Positions 55,251-64,000 of a DNA stretch of 64,000 nt are shown one piece after another (the first letter of the stretch is position 1; the number at the start of each line of letters is the position of its first letter). The DNA is from Pelobates cultripes (lineage: Eukaryota; Chordata; Amphibia; Anura; Pelobatidae). The notes beneath the pieces were generated by a model. It ran no database searches, was not told the DNA's origin, and saw nothing but the letters and a program-made list of their open reading frames with translations. Location of the stretch: the NCBI GenBank assembly GCA_933207985.1, contig OW240917.1, positions 117,997,886 to 118,061,885 of the forward strand, read 5' to 3'. The position numbers and the translations under genes are program-made.

Positions 55251-57059
55251 CCGCCCTTTATGTAATGTTTTGTCATGTTCCCCCAAGCAATGATCCAGAA
55301 CCTTATGAACTCTATATTCCAAAATGCTGGAATGTCTACCAGTAGTCCTGAAAAAAACACAGCATAGAAAAAAATGGAAATGTAGTTGTGTCTAGAAAGT
55401 TATTCTTGCAGCAAAATAATGAAATAATTCATGCACACAGCTTGAATTAGAAGTGTATAGAGTATGTGTTATTGAAACCACATTTGTATATGAAAAGCAA
55501 AAAAAAATACAGCTCATAGTATAATACTATTATATCAATGTAACATATGTAATACTAGTAGTATACAATTTAAAGCTCACAATCTGTACAGTCACTCAGA
55601 GCTCTTGGTCAGGGCCTTAGGTTTGAAGACGTGTGCAGTGGCAGAGGTTTTTAACTGAGAGGGGCCATTGCCACACAGCCTAACCAGAGTACACTGCTGG
55701 CAATGGGGAGTGACATATAAGGAGGGCATCTAGTGCTACTGGGACAGTGAAGAAGGATTTGTAGTGGGGCACACATGGGTGGGCATGGGGAACAAAATGA
55801 TATGAGGAGGGCATAAACAAGGGCCACATAGAGGGGCAAATGCAGGCAGGAATGAAAAGGAGAACACATAATGGGTATGGAAAAGGACAATAGAGAGGCA
55901 TGGAGAGAAATGAGGGGGACACATGGATGACACTTGCTCAGCCTTTTTGTTTATGCGTTTTAACAAGCAAAATTGCTGTCAAGTGCCTCACTATATATCT
56001 TAAACCCCTGCTGTCAAGGATATATGGGATATGCTCAGCTCTAAAATTGGAAGCAGCAAAATGACTTTGATTGTCTGATTTTAGCTACTTCCTGGTTTGC
56101 TAAAGCACTCAAAGAAATTCTGTCTTTGGTGAGGGCTTTAATTCATTATTTATATAAAATGCATTGAACAATGTACAATATATAGAAAGCATTTTTTACA
56201 TTTCCCTTTCTATATTACATAATAACAATAATAAGAGGTAGGAAGGGGGGTGTCACTTTAAAGTTCATCACAGGGCACCTTAAAGCTACCCCTACTCTAG
56301 GTAAAAGATAAAAGATAGACTTGTGTATTCATTGAAATCATCCATAAACAAATTGATTCATTTGAACGAACCTAAAGATTTTAGTTTCAGGAGATTCGAT
56401 TTGTTCATAGACTAATGCAATGAATCCAAGTCTAGACTAGAAGATATGGACAGTACAATTCCCGCCTACATATCTGGCAGTGGTAGAACTACCGCCGGTG
56501 CACTGCACCAGGCCCGCACGCCGGAGGGGCTCATTGGGTGGCCCATTCACTTAGGGCCATCTGAAGAGTATTTCTGAACAGAGGCGTTGTAGGTCACCGA
56601 GGCCCCTTAAGAGCACTACTGGGCCCCTGTAGTATCGGCAGAAATGGGAGGAAGTGACAGCAGGTTTAGTAAAACTGCTGGAAAGAAAAGCCGGTACATA
56701 TCCCAGCCCTCCCGGCCGGTACATATCCACTGTGTGGGTTAAGTACTGTGGATTTGGCCAATGCTTGCTACTGCTGCCAGAGGCTAAATTGTACCTTAAA
56801 ATGTTCACTAACATGCCAAAAGCAAGTGGAGGATCATTTAAAATTGTGCAACATGCTGGATGCATTTGGTCCAGATTTATTTATTTTTTTAAATAAAGAA
56901 AAAATCAATGCTTGGAAAATATTCCAAATCCTATACTTTGTATAGGATTCAGATGCAAAAAGCATGCTCTTCAGTTTATCTGCATCTCTCCTGCCGAATG
57001 TTTTTTGACCTTCTCTTTGTTTCTTCTACCCTTTGTCCCTTCATCTCCTACTTTGTCTC
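55251..57059. other. Spacer without recognised genes
   Basis: Low-complexity purine-rich sequence (55690-55930) gives long His/Pro/Ser-rich minus frames that are not genes. A GC-rich block at about 56460-56660 may be a dispersed repeat fragment related to 36090-36175. Confidence 0.45.
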
Positions 57060-57063
57060 TTAA

Positions 57064-57133
57064 CCCCTTAAGGACCAAACTTCTTGAATAAAAGGGAATC
57101 ATGACATGTCACACGTCATGTGTCCTTAAGGGG
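57064..57133. mobile_element. 70-bp piggyBac-type MITE
   Basis: TTAA (57060-57063 and 57134-57137) flanks a 70-bp unit with perfect 12-bp inverted ends, CCCCTTAAGGAC and GTCCTTAAGGGG. The inner part, CATGACATGTCACACGTCATGTG, is also nearly palindromic. The ends resemble those of the large piggyBac-like element at 21510-29421 (CCCCTTNANG), which suggests the same transposase group. Confidence 0.88.
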
Positions 57134-57137
57134 TTAA

Positions 57138-58001
57138 TCTACACCCAAATGCTTCTGCATCACTCCCTGTGTCTCTCCATCTAGCATAATTGTCTCTGTC
57201 AGTGAAGCCCTATCTACTGGGGCATGTGGGGCAGTGAATTAACAAATAATGCATAGAAAGGATATGAAACCAGCTCCTAAATGTCCATTTTAGTGGTAGA
57301 GCTAATTCCATGGGTGCTATTTTGGGTGACAGGTGGTAAAAGTTGAGTTTTATTGGTTTCCATGATGATTACTCGTTATTTAGCTCCAAAATAGTATCTG
57401 GTTTTTCCTTGATAAATTTCACTCTATGGGGGAGATCTAGTAATCCCTTTCTGCATGCAAAGTGCTAAATGCTGAGAAGTGTTCTAATGGTTGTGGTTGT
57501 CTTATTTAGCAGTTTGCCCTAGAATAGCAGCTGTTTTGGCCTTGATATATTCACCAAAATTATTGCCATAATTTCAAAAAATTCTACACCCATTTTATAG
57601 CAGTGGCCGACATTTAGATATTTGTCCATGCTTCCCTTTATGCTTATATATTTATATTATATATATTTGCGTACCATATGGGAAAACCAGCAGATTATCA
57701 CACTCTTTATTTTATGATAGCATCTTTATTAAACAGCATTTGTGAGCTTACCAGCCATATAAAGTATATAAGGTGGAAAATGCATAATAGTAACCAGTCA
57801 CCTGTTAAATTTAAAATGAACAACGGCACTAGTGCATACATCAAGCATGTAAATGTGCCCTATATCCCTTCTTCATTGCTTAAAGGGTTACTCCAACCAC
57901 CATGACCACTTGAGTGATTTGAATTAGTTATGATGGTAAGAGTATGTATGTGCAGTGTTTCAGCTTAAAATATTGCACATACTGAGATATTGGTGATTGT
58001 A
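57138..58001. other. AT-rich spacer with a MITE-like fragment
   Basis: No coding signal. TTAAAGGGTTACTCC at about 57883 resembles the TTAAAGGGACACTC at 30748. Confidence 0.45.
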
Positions 58002-58005
58002 GTTG

Positions 58006-58400
58006 TGTGGTAGAAGCTACAGGATATTCTAGAAAAGTTCAGTACTCACATGGTTAAAACTACTGTGTAAACATCTAGAATCAGAGTGCATGTGTGGAAT
58101 GTCAGGAACGCCCACTATTAGATAACATATGTAAGAGATAAGCATTAGTTTAATAATTGGATGTAACTATAGTAATGTAGGTGTAATTTTTGTATTCTTT
58201 GTATACGTATGGAATACGTCATTTGTGGTATATATTCTTTGTTCTCTTGTAAACGCTTGCTCAGTCGGGTATCCCAAGACTATTGTCTGACTGATTCTTT
58301 GCAGCTGCAAAAATAATAAATAACCTTTGTTCTTCAATGACCTGTGTCTGGAGTGTTTGGAGTGTCCTTGCATCATCTCTGACCTAAGAATTCTTCCACA
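58006..58400 (+). mobile_element. Solo LTR, 395 bp, retroviral type
   Basis: The termini TGTGGTAGAA and TTCTTCCACA are inverted copies with one mismatch. A 4-bp duplication GTTG flanks it (58002-58005 and 58401-58404). An AATAAATAA signal lies near 58315 and is followed by a CTGTGTCTGGAGTG-like R/U5 stretch. No internal coding region remains, so this is a solo LTR. A 4-bp duplication is usual for gamma- and epsilon-type retroviruses. The start and R/U5 wording resemble the LTR at 19571-20003, so the two may be related. Confidence 0.75.
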
Positions 58401-58619
58401 GTTGTACCCCAACACACGTGACCTAGGCAGCCCAATACATTGTTCCGGGCTGCCTAATGTTAATTCTGTGCATATGTGTCTGCTGTCAGATGAGCAGCAT
58501 TAGACACAAAAATCTTCCCCTTGGGGGGCGTGGCCTGACACGGAGCTGAATGGACGTGCACTGATTCAGCTCCCTGAACATCGAGGCGCATCCAACGCCA
58601 TCGGAGGCCTGGAAGAAGT

Positions 58620-59720
58620 ATGGGGAACCCCAAAAAACACACAAATGCTCAGGGGGCATCCAGCAAGACGCCTACCGTGAAATCCAGTACTTTTACGCGG
58701 TATTTCAAAGACGCGACGGCCCGCGAGGACGAGGCCGCAAATTCCAATATGGCGGCGGAATCGGCACCATCAAGCCCTGCACCATCAGAGGGCTCATGCG
58801 GTACCCTCACACAGGCAACAGATCCTGACATAAAAGATTTGCTGAGGAACCTGCCCTCCAAAGCAGACATGGCCAATATGATTGGCAGATTAGAAGCAGC
58901 TCTGCAATCTAAAATCGACGCCATGGGCACAGACATACAACAAGTAAGTCTTAAAGTTACAGACTTAGAAGAAGAAAAAGATGTAATGCAGGCCCAGATT
59001 GTAAATAATGCCTCCACATTAGAATCACAAGCTATGACCCTATCCTCTATGCAGAGGCAGCTAGACGATTTAGACAATAGGAGCAGGAGAAATAATCTGA
59101 GAATAAGAGGCCTTCCTGAAACGCAAGGGGAGGATCTGATGGCTAATCTGAAAGAATTATTTAATCTTATACTGGGGGACCCTGTGGATAACCCAATATT
59201 AATGGATAGAGCTCACAGATCACTGCGCCCTAGAGGAGCAACAGCTGAAGCCCCAAGGGATGTAATCTGCAGGCTCCATTACTTCTCAGTGAAGGACACC
59301 ATTCTCAGGGCCCTCAGAGAAACATCCCAACCTCTTATGTACCGCGAAAATCACATACAAATTTTTCCAGACCTATCGTGGTTCACGCTACAAGCGAGGC
59401 GAGCACTAAAACCAATCACAGAGCTATTACGCAATCGCAACATGAAATACAGGTGGGGATATCCATTCGCACTGATTGTTAACCACAAAGGAGTGATGCA
59501 CTCCATAGCTTCACATCTGGATGTAAAACCATTCCTGAGAGCTCTGGAACTGCCAAACACCAACATCCCGGATTGGTATGCACCTCAACCAAACCAAGAT
59601 TCTTCTATACTACCCCAAAGACAAAGATGGACTACCCCCGCCAAGAAAAGAAGGACCGACCAAAGACCCTTCTCCCCCAGGAGCAGAATGATGGGGAACC
59701 AAAGAGATGATCCTCGCTAG
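58620..59720 (+). CDS. L1 ORF1 protein, intact
   Basis: 366 residues. ORF1p trimerises and coats the L1 RNA, acting as a nucleic-acid chaperone in the retrotransposition particle. Residues 1-65 are a polar, likely disordered head. About 70-153 is a coiled coil with regular heptads (MIGRLEAALQSKIDAM, MTLSSMQRQLDDL). An RRM-like domain follows at about 156-230 (RRNNLRIRGLPE; RDVICRLHYF), then a C-terminal domain at about 235-305 (FTLQARRALKPIT; YRWGYPFAL) and a basic tail (KKRRTDQRP). Length and order match the L1 ORF1 (transposase_22) family. The ATG at 58620 is the first in frame after the 5' UTR. There are no lesions. It is 986 nt upstream of ORF2, a much larger gap than in mammalian L1. Confidence 0.92.
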   Translation: MGNPKKHTNAQGASSKTPTVKSSTFTRYFKDATAREDEAANSNMAAESAPSSPAPSEGSCGTLTQATDPDIKDLLRNLPSKADMANMIGRLEAALQSKIDAMGTDIQQVSLKVTDLEEEKDVMQAQIVNNASTLESQAMTLSSMQRQLDDLDNRSRRNNLRIRGLPETQGEDLMANLKELFNLILGDPVDNPILMDRAHRSLRPRGATAEAPRDVICRLHYFSVKDTILRALRETSQPLMYRENHIQIFPDLSWFTLQARRALKPITELLRNRNMKYRWGYPFALIVNHKGVMHSIASHLDVKPFLRALELPNTNIPDWYAPQPNQDSSILPQRQRWTTPAKKRRTDQRPFSPRSRMMGNQRDDPR

Positions 59721-60706
59721 GCTCTACACCCCACACCTTCCGTCTGCAGCAACGTGACTGACTGGTGGAGAGATGGTACTGGTACAACTATCTGGACATA
59801 GCCACAGTGACCAAGCATAGAGCTTTAAGGATACAACGCCACACGAGACTTTCGCGTTTACCAAGATCCTTGTATCACTGGGAACTTTAACTGGCACAAG
59901 CGACATATCCCTATCTCTGTTGACCGTAGATATGAGACCTCCAAGCCGCCCAAGATTTACACAGGAACAATGGACAAGATAAGGCGCAAGCCCACAACAA
60001 GGGTCGATAGGAAATATGCCTCCCGGGCTACACGTCTCTTGCACCCAGGACCAGGGACTTAGTGCTCGGGACTGACTGGAGCAGCCCAGTGGGGCGACAA
60101 CTGAGTATAAGGTTGGATATTATAGAACATGGAGGAAAAAAAAAAATCAATCCACTGTAGGCCTTGAGATCGTTGTCCCTAGTAGAATTTAATTTTGACA
60201 CCGACACTACGGATAGAAGTACCAGTATAAACATGCATTGTTGTTTAGCCAGAGACGGATAGCATGGGGAATAGAAATAAGCAACAAAATGTGTTTAACC
60301 TCTCCCCAGGGTTCCCTTCTTCCTTCCCTTTCTATCTTCCCCATCTTTTCCCCCACCCTCCCCTCTATCCTCCCCCCCCCATCCAGAGCCTCCTAAAAAT
60401 TATGCACAAAGAATAATAGGATAGCAAGCCTCGGGTTCTAGTCAAACACCACACCCGCATAGTCACTGTTCTGCCTCTTGCACGGGGACAGAATACGGAA
60501 TACGAGAGAATAACTTCAAGTGTGTTATTAAGGCTTACCTATAGTAAGTCCTCTAGCTACAAGAGGACAAGTGTCTGAGGACCCCCGCGGATCCTCAGTA
60601 GTTCACTGTTTTGATATTATAATTTGATTTTCTGTTTATATTGTTGCTGTTACTGTATAACTGTTGATTAATAAGGGAAAGCTAACCCCCAATAATTGGG
60701 GACAAG
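59721..60706 (+). other. L1 inter-ORF region, 986 nt
   Basis: There is no plus-strand frame longer than about 60 codons; the minus frames at 59724-60234 and shorter ones are shadows. A pyrimidine-rich run (60300-60380, CCTTCTTCCTTCCC...CCCCCCCC) stands out. It could serve translation of ORF2 or act as a promoter, but nothing in the sequence shows which. Confidence 0.6.
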
Positions 60707-63700
60707 ATGGCAGGTAGGGACACACAGACGGGGATTCCACAAACAAGACCCACTAACCCTCAAACTCACGCATCCAACACAGAACGACCATTGACCCTTC
60801 GTATACACTCCCAGAACGCCAAGGGGCTGAACACCCCAGAAAAAAGGTCACTCGCCCTCACAGATTTCCAGAGATATCACGCAGATATCGTTTTTATACA
60901 AGAAACACATTTTCACAAGAACCAGGCACCCTCACTTAGAAACCGCAAATACCCTACGGGTTATTACAGTCACTATTCTGCAGCTAAAGCAAGGGGAGTG
61001 GCGATTCTAATAGAGAGACAAGTTCCGTTCACCCTTACAGGACAACTAAATGATGACGCAGGCAGGTACATTTTCATTAAAGGAAAATTAGGCAACACCA
61101 ACATCACGCTAGCAAACCTCTATCTACCTAATAAAAAACAAAGTGTGGCCCTAAGAAAAATACTCAACAAACTGTGGGACTTTAAGGAAGGTCTATTGGT
61201 AGTGGGGGGGGACCTGAACATCTCATTGGATGGCCAACTAGACACAACCGCAACATCTAGCGTGTACCTAGAACCCACTCGTAGCCGAATACTCGATATC
61301 CTACATGAGACCAGATTGTATGATAGCTGGAGGGCAATGCATCCCACTGGTAGAGACTACTCATTCTACTCCACAACTTCCGGCACATATACTAGAATAG
61401 ACATGATGCTCTTGCCACATGCTTACCTCAATTTGATAAAATCAGTGTCATATGGTCCTATCACATGGTCAGACCATGCTCCACTGACCCTAGATATAAC
61501 GATACCCTTACTAAATAGAGCCGCACCACAATGGAAACTGAACGATCTTCTCCTAAATAAAGAGGAGGTCATAGAACATATTAAAACAAGCGCACAGAGA
61601 TACTTTGAAACCAATTCAAACCAGGACACTAGGCCAGAGGTGGTATGGGAAGCCCACAAATGCGTCCTTAGAGGAGAAATCATTAAAATAGCCTCAGCAC
61701 AGAAAAAGCTTAGGGAGGCCAATATAACATCTTTAACTCGGGAAATAAGAAACCTAGAGCTCAATCACAGTAAGGACACTACGATACAAACTTACAACAA
61801 TTTACTAGCTAAGAGGGCGGAACTCAAATCCATCCTCAACTTACAGGCCTCCAGATCTGTGCAGAGGACCAAACACACATATTTTACAAAAGGGGGCAAA
61901 TGTGGGAAACTACTCGCGCAATCTCTACAACAACAAAGACAATCAACTTTCATATCACACATTAAGCAACCAGATGGCTCAGTGACACAATTAATGCCAA
62001 AAATCCTGTCAGCTTTCCACACCTATTACTCCTCCCTTTATAATATTAGGGACACGAGGCCCCCCATGGACAAGATAAAGGACTTTCTAGCCAGCCGAAT
62101 AAACACTACTATCCCACGCAACTGGGCGGAATTTCTAGACAAACCCATCACTACTGCAGAATTCCATGATGTAGTGAAACAACTCCCACTAGGAAAGAGT
62201 CCTGGTCCAGATGGCTTTACAGGCAAATACTATAAGGTTACACAACAAACCCTAGCAGAACCCTTTGTGCGAGCATTTAACTCTACACAAGCCCTGAGTC
62301 AGGCACCGCAAGAGATGTTAAATGCCACCATAACACTACTGCCCAAATCAGGCAAAGATCTCACAAACTGTGGAAGCTATAGACCAATTTCCCTAATGAA
62401 TGTAGATCTAAAACTTTTCACTAAAATTCTGGCCAACCGATTGAAACCGCTACTCCCTGACCTGATACACCAAGACCAAGCAGGGTTTGTGCCGGGGAGG
62501 GAGGCCAAAAACAATACAATGAAAATCCTCAACATAATGCATTGGGCAAAAGTCAACAAGATTCAGAGTGTACTGCTGGCTATTGATGCGGAAAAGGCAT
62601 TTGATAGGGTGGATTGGTCCCTCATGACGGCCACAATGGAACATCTGGGCTTTGGGCCTAGGTGGCTGGATTGGTTGGGGAGACTATATTCCACACCGAC
62701 CGCCCGAATACGCATCAATGGCCAGCTTTCAGAAACGATATATATTAGGAACGGGACCAGACAGGGATGTCCACTCTCCCCATTGATTTTTATCCTTGTG
62801 TTGGAACCATTCATTCAGGGAATACGAAATAACCCACTTATACACGGCATCACAATAGGAAATTTAGATTACAAAGTCTCTGCTTTTGCAGACGACTTGC
62901 TATTTACGATCTCTAAACCACTACACTCTATTCCGCATATCCTGGAGGAAATGAGTGCTTACAGTGATGTCTCGAACTTCCAAGCAAACCTCACAAAATG
63001 TGAGATCCTACCGCTGTACACAACCATAGATACAAATAAGTACATACAGGAAAATTTCAATTTTACATGGACAACGACATCCATAAAATATCTTGGAATT
63101 CACCTACCATTTCAACTAAAACATCTCTATGACTTAAACTACACACCACTACTAGAAGCCGTCTCCAAAGATTTTAAGGCTTGGAATAAGCCATCCTACG
63201 GATGGTTTTGTAGAATAAGCATCATAAAAATGATGATACTGCCACGCATCCTCTATACATTACAAACAATCCCCATAAAGCTGCCAGGTAGTTTCTTCTC
63301 GGCAATCAGAGGGGCGTTAACATCCTTCATCTGGTCACAAGCCAAACCTAGATTACCACTGCGACTCTTAACTCAACCACGGGAGAAAGGGGGAATGGGC
63401 ATTCCTGACATAGAACAATACTATAAAGCAGTGCACTTATCAAGGATATATGAGTGGACGAAAGAAAAACCCTCCCAACAGTGGGTAAACATAGAGAGGG
63501 AACAATGCCTAGCACCCCTTGAATCACTTCCATGGCATAAACCGAACACCGCACTAATCAAACATAAAAAACACCCACTCATCTTAGCTACACTACAGAC
63601 CTGGTCAAAGGTAAATAACTCCACAAATATAGCACCATACCCATCACCACGATACCACATTACGCGTAACCCACTGATGCCATCAGGCATTACAGGTAGA

Positions 63701-64000
63701 ACTTACGAGATTCACCGAGGGGCTGCAAACATAACTCTCCGGGACATGACCAAGGGTAATGCATTACTAACACTGCAAGATCTAACTCTCGGCCGACCTC
63801 CCACGAGCATGCAACAATTAAGTTATGCACAATTAAAACACTTCATGGGGAGCCAGAGGCTACTGCCAGGGGGAAACAGAGAATTGTCAACCTTTGAACA
63901 GCTATGTACAACACATCCGTTAAAAAAGAAATTATTATCTACAATGTACAAATTAATGTTACACTCAGACAAAACAGATATCCCTGTTTTCGCCACTAAG
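60707..64000 (+). CDS. L1 ORF2 (endonuclease + reverse transcriptase), open to the window end
   Basis: 1,098 uninterrupted codons from an ATG at 60707 (an in-frame TAA lies at 60683-60685) to the last base; the stop is outside. The APE endonuclease occupies about 25-265: SQNAKGLN, IQETHFH with Glu66, GGDLNIS with Asp169 and Asn171, SDHAPLTL with Asp256 and His257. The RT spans about 490-790: SPGPDGFTG, YRPISLMNVDLKL, LLAIDAEKAFDRVDW with Asp627, RNGTRQGCPLSP, and AFADDLLFT with the catalytic Asp729 and Asp730. A long C-terminal region follows; the terminal Cys/His knuckle would lie beyond the window. All catalytic residues I can name are present, so this copy may be functional. Its product nicks DNA and primes reverse transcription from the 3' OH. 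Confidence 0.92.
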   Translation, partial: MAGRDTQTGIPQTRPTNPQTHASNTERPLTLRIHSQNAKGLNTPEKRSLALTDFQRYHADIVFIQETHFHKNQAPSLRNRKYPTGYYSHYSAAKARGVAILIERQVPFTLTGQLNDDAGRYIFIKGKLGNTNITLANLYLPNKKQSVALRKILNKLWDFKEGLLVVGGDLNISLDGQLDTTATSSVYLEPTRSRILDILHETRLYDSWRAMHPTGRDYSFYSTTSGTYTRIDMMLLPHAYLNLIKSVSYGPITWSDHAPLTLDITIPLLNRAAPQWKLNDLLLNKEEVIEHIKTSAQRYFETNSNQDTRPEVVWEAHKCVLRGEIIKIASAQKKLREANITSLTREIRNLELNHSKDTTIQTYNNLLAKRAELKSILNLQASRSVQRTKHTYFTKGGKCGKLLAQSLQQQRQSTFISHIKQPDGSVTQLMPKILSAFHTYYSSLYNIRDTRPPMDKIKDFLASRINTTIPRNWAEFLDKPITTAEFHDVVKQLPLGKSPGPDGFTGKYYKVTQQTLAEPFVRAFNSTQALSQAPQEMLNATITLLPKSGKDLTNCGSYRPISLMNVDLKLFTKILANRLKPLLPDLIHQDQAGFVPGREAKNNTMKILNIMHWAKVNKIQSVLLAIDAEKAFDRVDWSLMTATMEHLGFGPRWLDWLGRLYSTPTARIRINGQLSETIYIRNGTRQGCPLSPLIFILVLEPFIQGIRNNPLIHGITIGNLDYKVSAFADDLLFTISKPLHSIPHILEEMSAYSDVSNFQANLTKCEILPLYTTIDTNKYIQENFNFTWTTTSIKYLGIHLPFQLKHLYDLNYTPLLEAVSKDFKAWNKPSYGWFCRISIIKMMILPRILYTLQTIPIKLPGSFFSAIRGALTSFIWSQAKPRLPLRLLTQPREKGGMGIPDIEQYYKAVHLSRIYEWTKEKPSQQWVNIEREQCLAPLESLPWHKPNTALIKHKKHPLILATLQTWSKVNNSTNIAPYPSPRYHITRNPLMPSGITGRTYEIHRGAANITLRDMTKGNALLTLQDLTLGRPPTSMQQLSYAQLKHFMGSQRLLPGGNRELSTFEQLCTTHPLKKKLLSTMYKLMLHSDKTDIPVFATK

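Larger units (their letters stand above)
58523..64000 (+). mobile_element. L1-type LINE, possibly intact, cut by the window end
   Basis: It begins GGGGGGCGTGGCCTGACACG with a ~97-nt 5' UTR, then ORF1 (58620-59720), a 986-nt inter-ORF region, and ORF2 from 60707, which is still open at 64000. There are no stops, frameshifts or insertions in either ORF within the window. The 3' end and any target duplication lie outside. Compared with the broken L1 at 46907-52377 this copy looks young. Confidence 0.88.

Noticed and set aside
61120..63690. Series of minus-strand ORFs of 60-113 codons
   Set aside because: All are shadows of the uninterrupted plus-strand L1 ORF2 that starts at 60707 and leaves the window.

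Overview
This is a eukaryotic, non-coding, transposon-packed window. I find no host gene, no exon with recognisable protein homology, no tRNA or rRNA and nothing bacterial. The mixture of elements (several hAT families, piggyBac-like and Tc1-like DNA transposons, CR1, L2 and L1 LINEs, a tyrosine-recombinase (DIRS/Ngaro-like) retrotransposon, a decayed endogenous retrovirus and solo LTRs) points to an amphibian, most likely a frog. That assignment rests on repeat content, not on any marker gene.

Layout. 0-1.3 kb: a minus-strand L1-like 5' fragment, then AT-rich DNA. 1.3-7.2 kb: two non-autonomous hAT elements (1312-2983 and 5903-7238), each with a perfect 8-bp target duplication. They have different termini but the same internal GC-rich minisatellite and hairpin modules; the second sits next to split direct repeats of a tyrosine-recombinase element. 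8.0-12.3 kb: a nearly complete CR1-type LINE (one frameshift in the RT ORF, esterase-like end of ORF1) followed by a second CR1-type 3' end. 15.2-20.0 kb: a 5'-truncated, multiply broken endogenous retrovirus with pol pieces, env remnants and one LTR, followed by a Tc1-like fragment. 21.5-29.4 kb: a piggyBac-like element bounded by TTAA, holding a minus-strand gag/RT/RNase H/tyrosine-recombinase retrotransposon and a set of large inverted repeats. 32.1-33.8 kb: a complete but decayed Tc1-like element. 34.8-35.5 kb: a solo LTR with a 5-bp duplication. 36.2-40.8 kb: a full-length hAT with a three-part, lightly broken minus-strand transposase and a ~103-bp tandem array. 42.2-42.7 kb: a TTAA-bounded MITE. 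46.9-52.4 kb: an old L1 with a 14-bp target duplication and an internal deletion that removed most of the endonuclease. 53-55.3 kb: an L2 3' end and another L1-like 5' fragment split by a CR1 tail. 57.1 kb: a 70-bp piggyBac-type MITE. 58.0-58.4 kb: a solo LTR with a 4-bp duplication. 58.5 kb to the window end: an L1 with an intact ORF1 and an ORF2 that stays open for 1,098 codons to the last base, which makes it the youngest-looking and possibly active element here.

The genes do not form a host pathway. They are parasites at different stages of decay, several nested in one another. The order of events can be read in places: a tyrosine-recombinase element lies inside a piggyBac-like element, a hAT lies in DNA beside a tyrosine-recombinase terminal repeat, and a CR1 tail lies in an L1-like 5' region. 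All family names come from motifs read directly in the sequence; no database search was possible.
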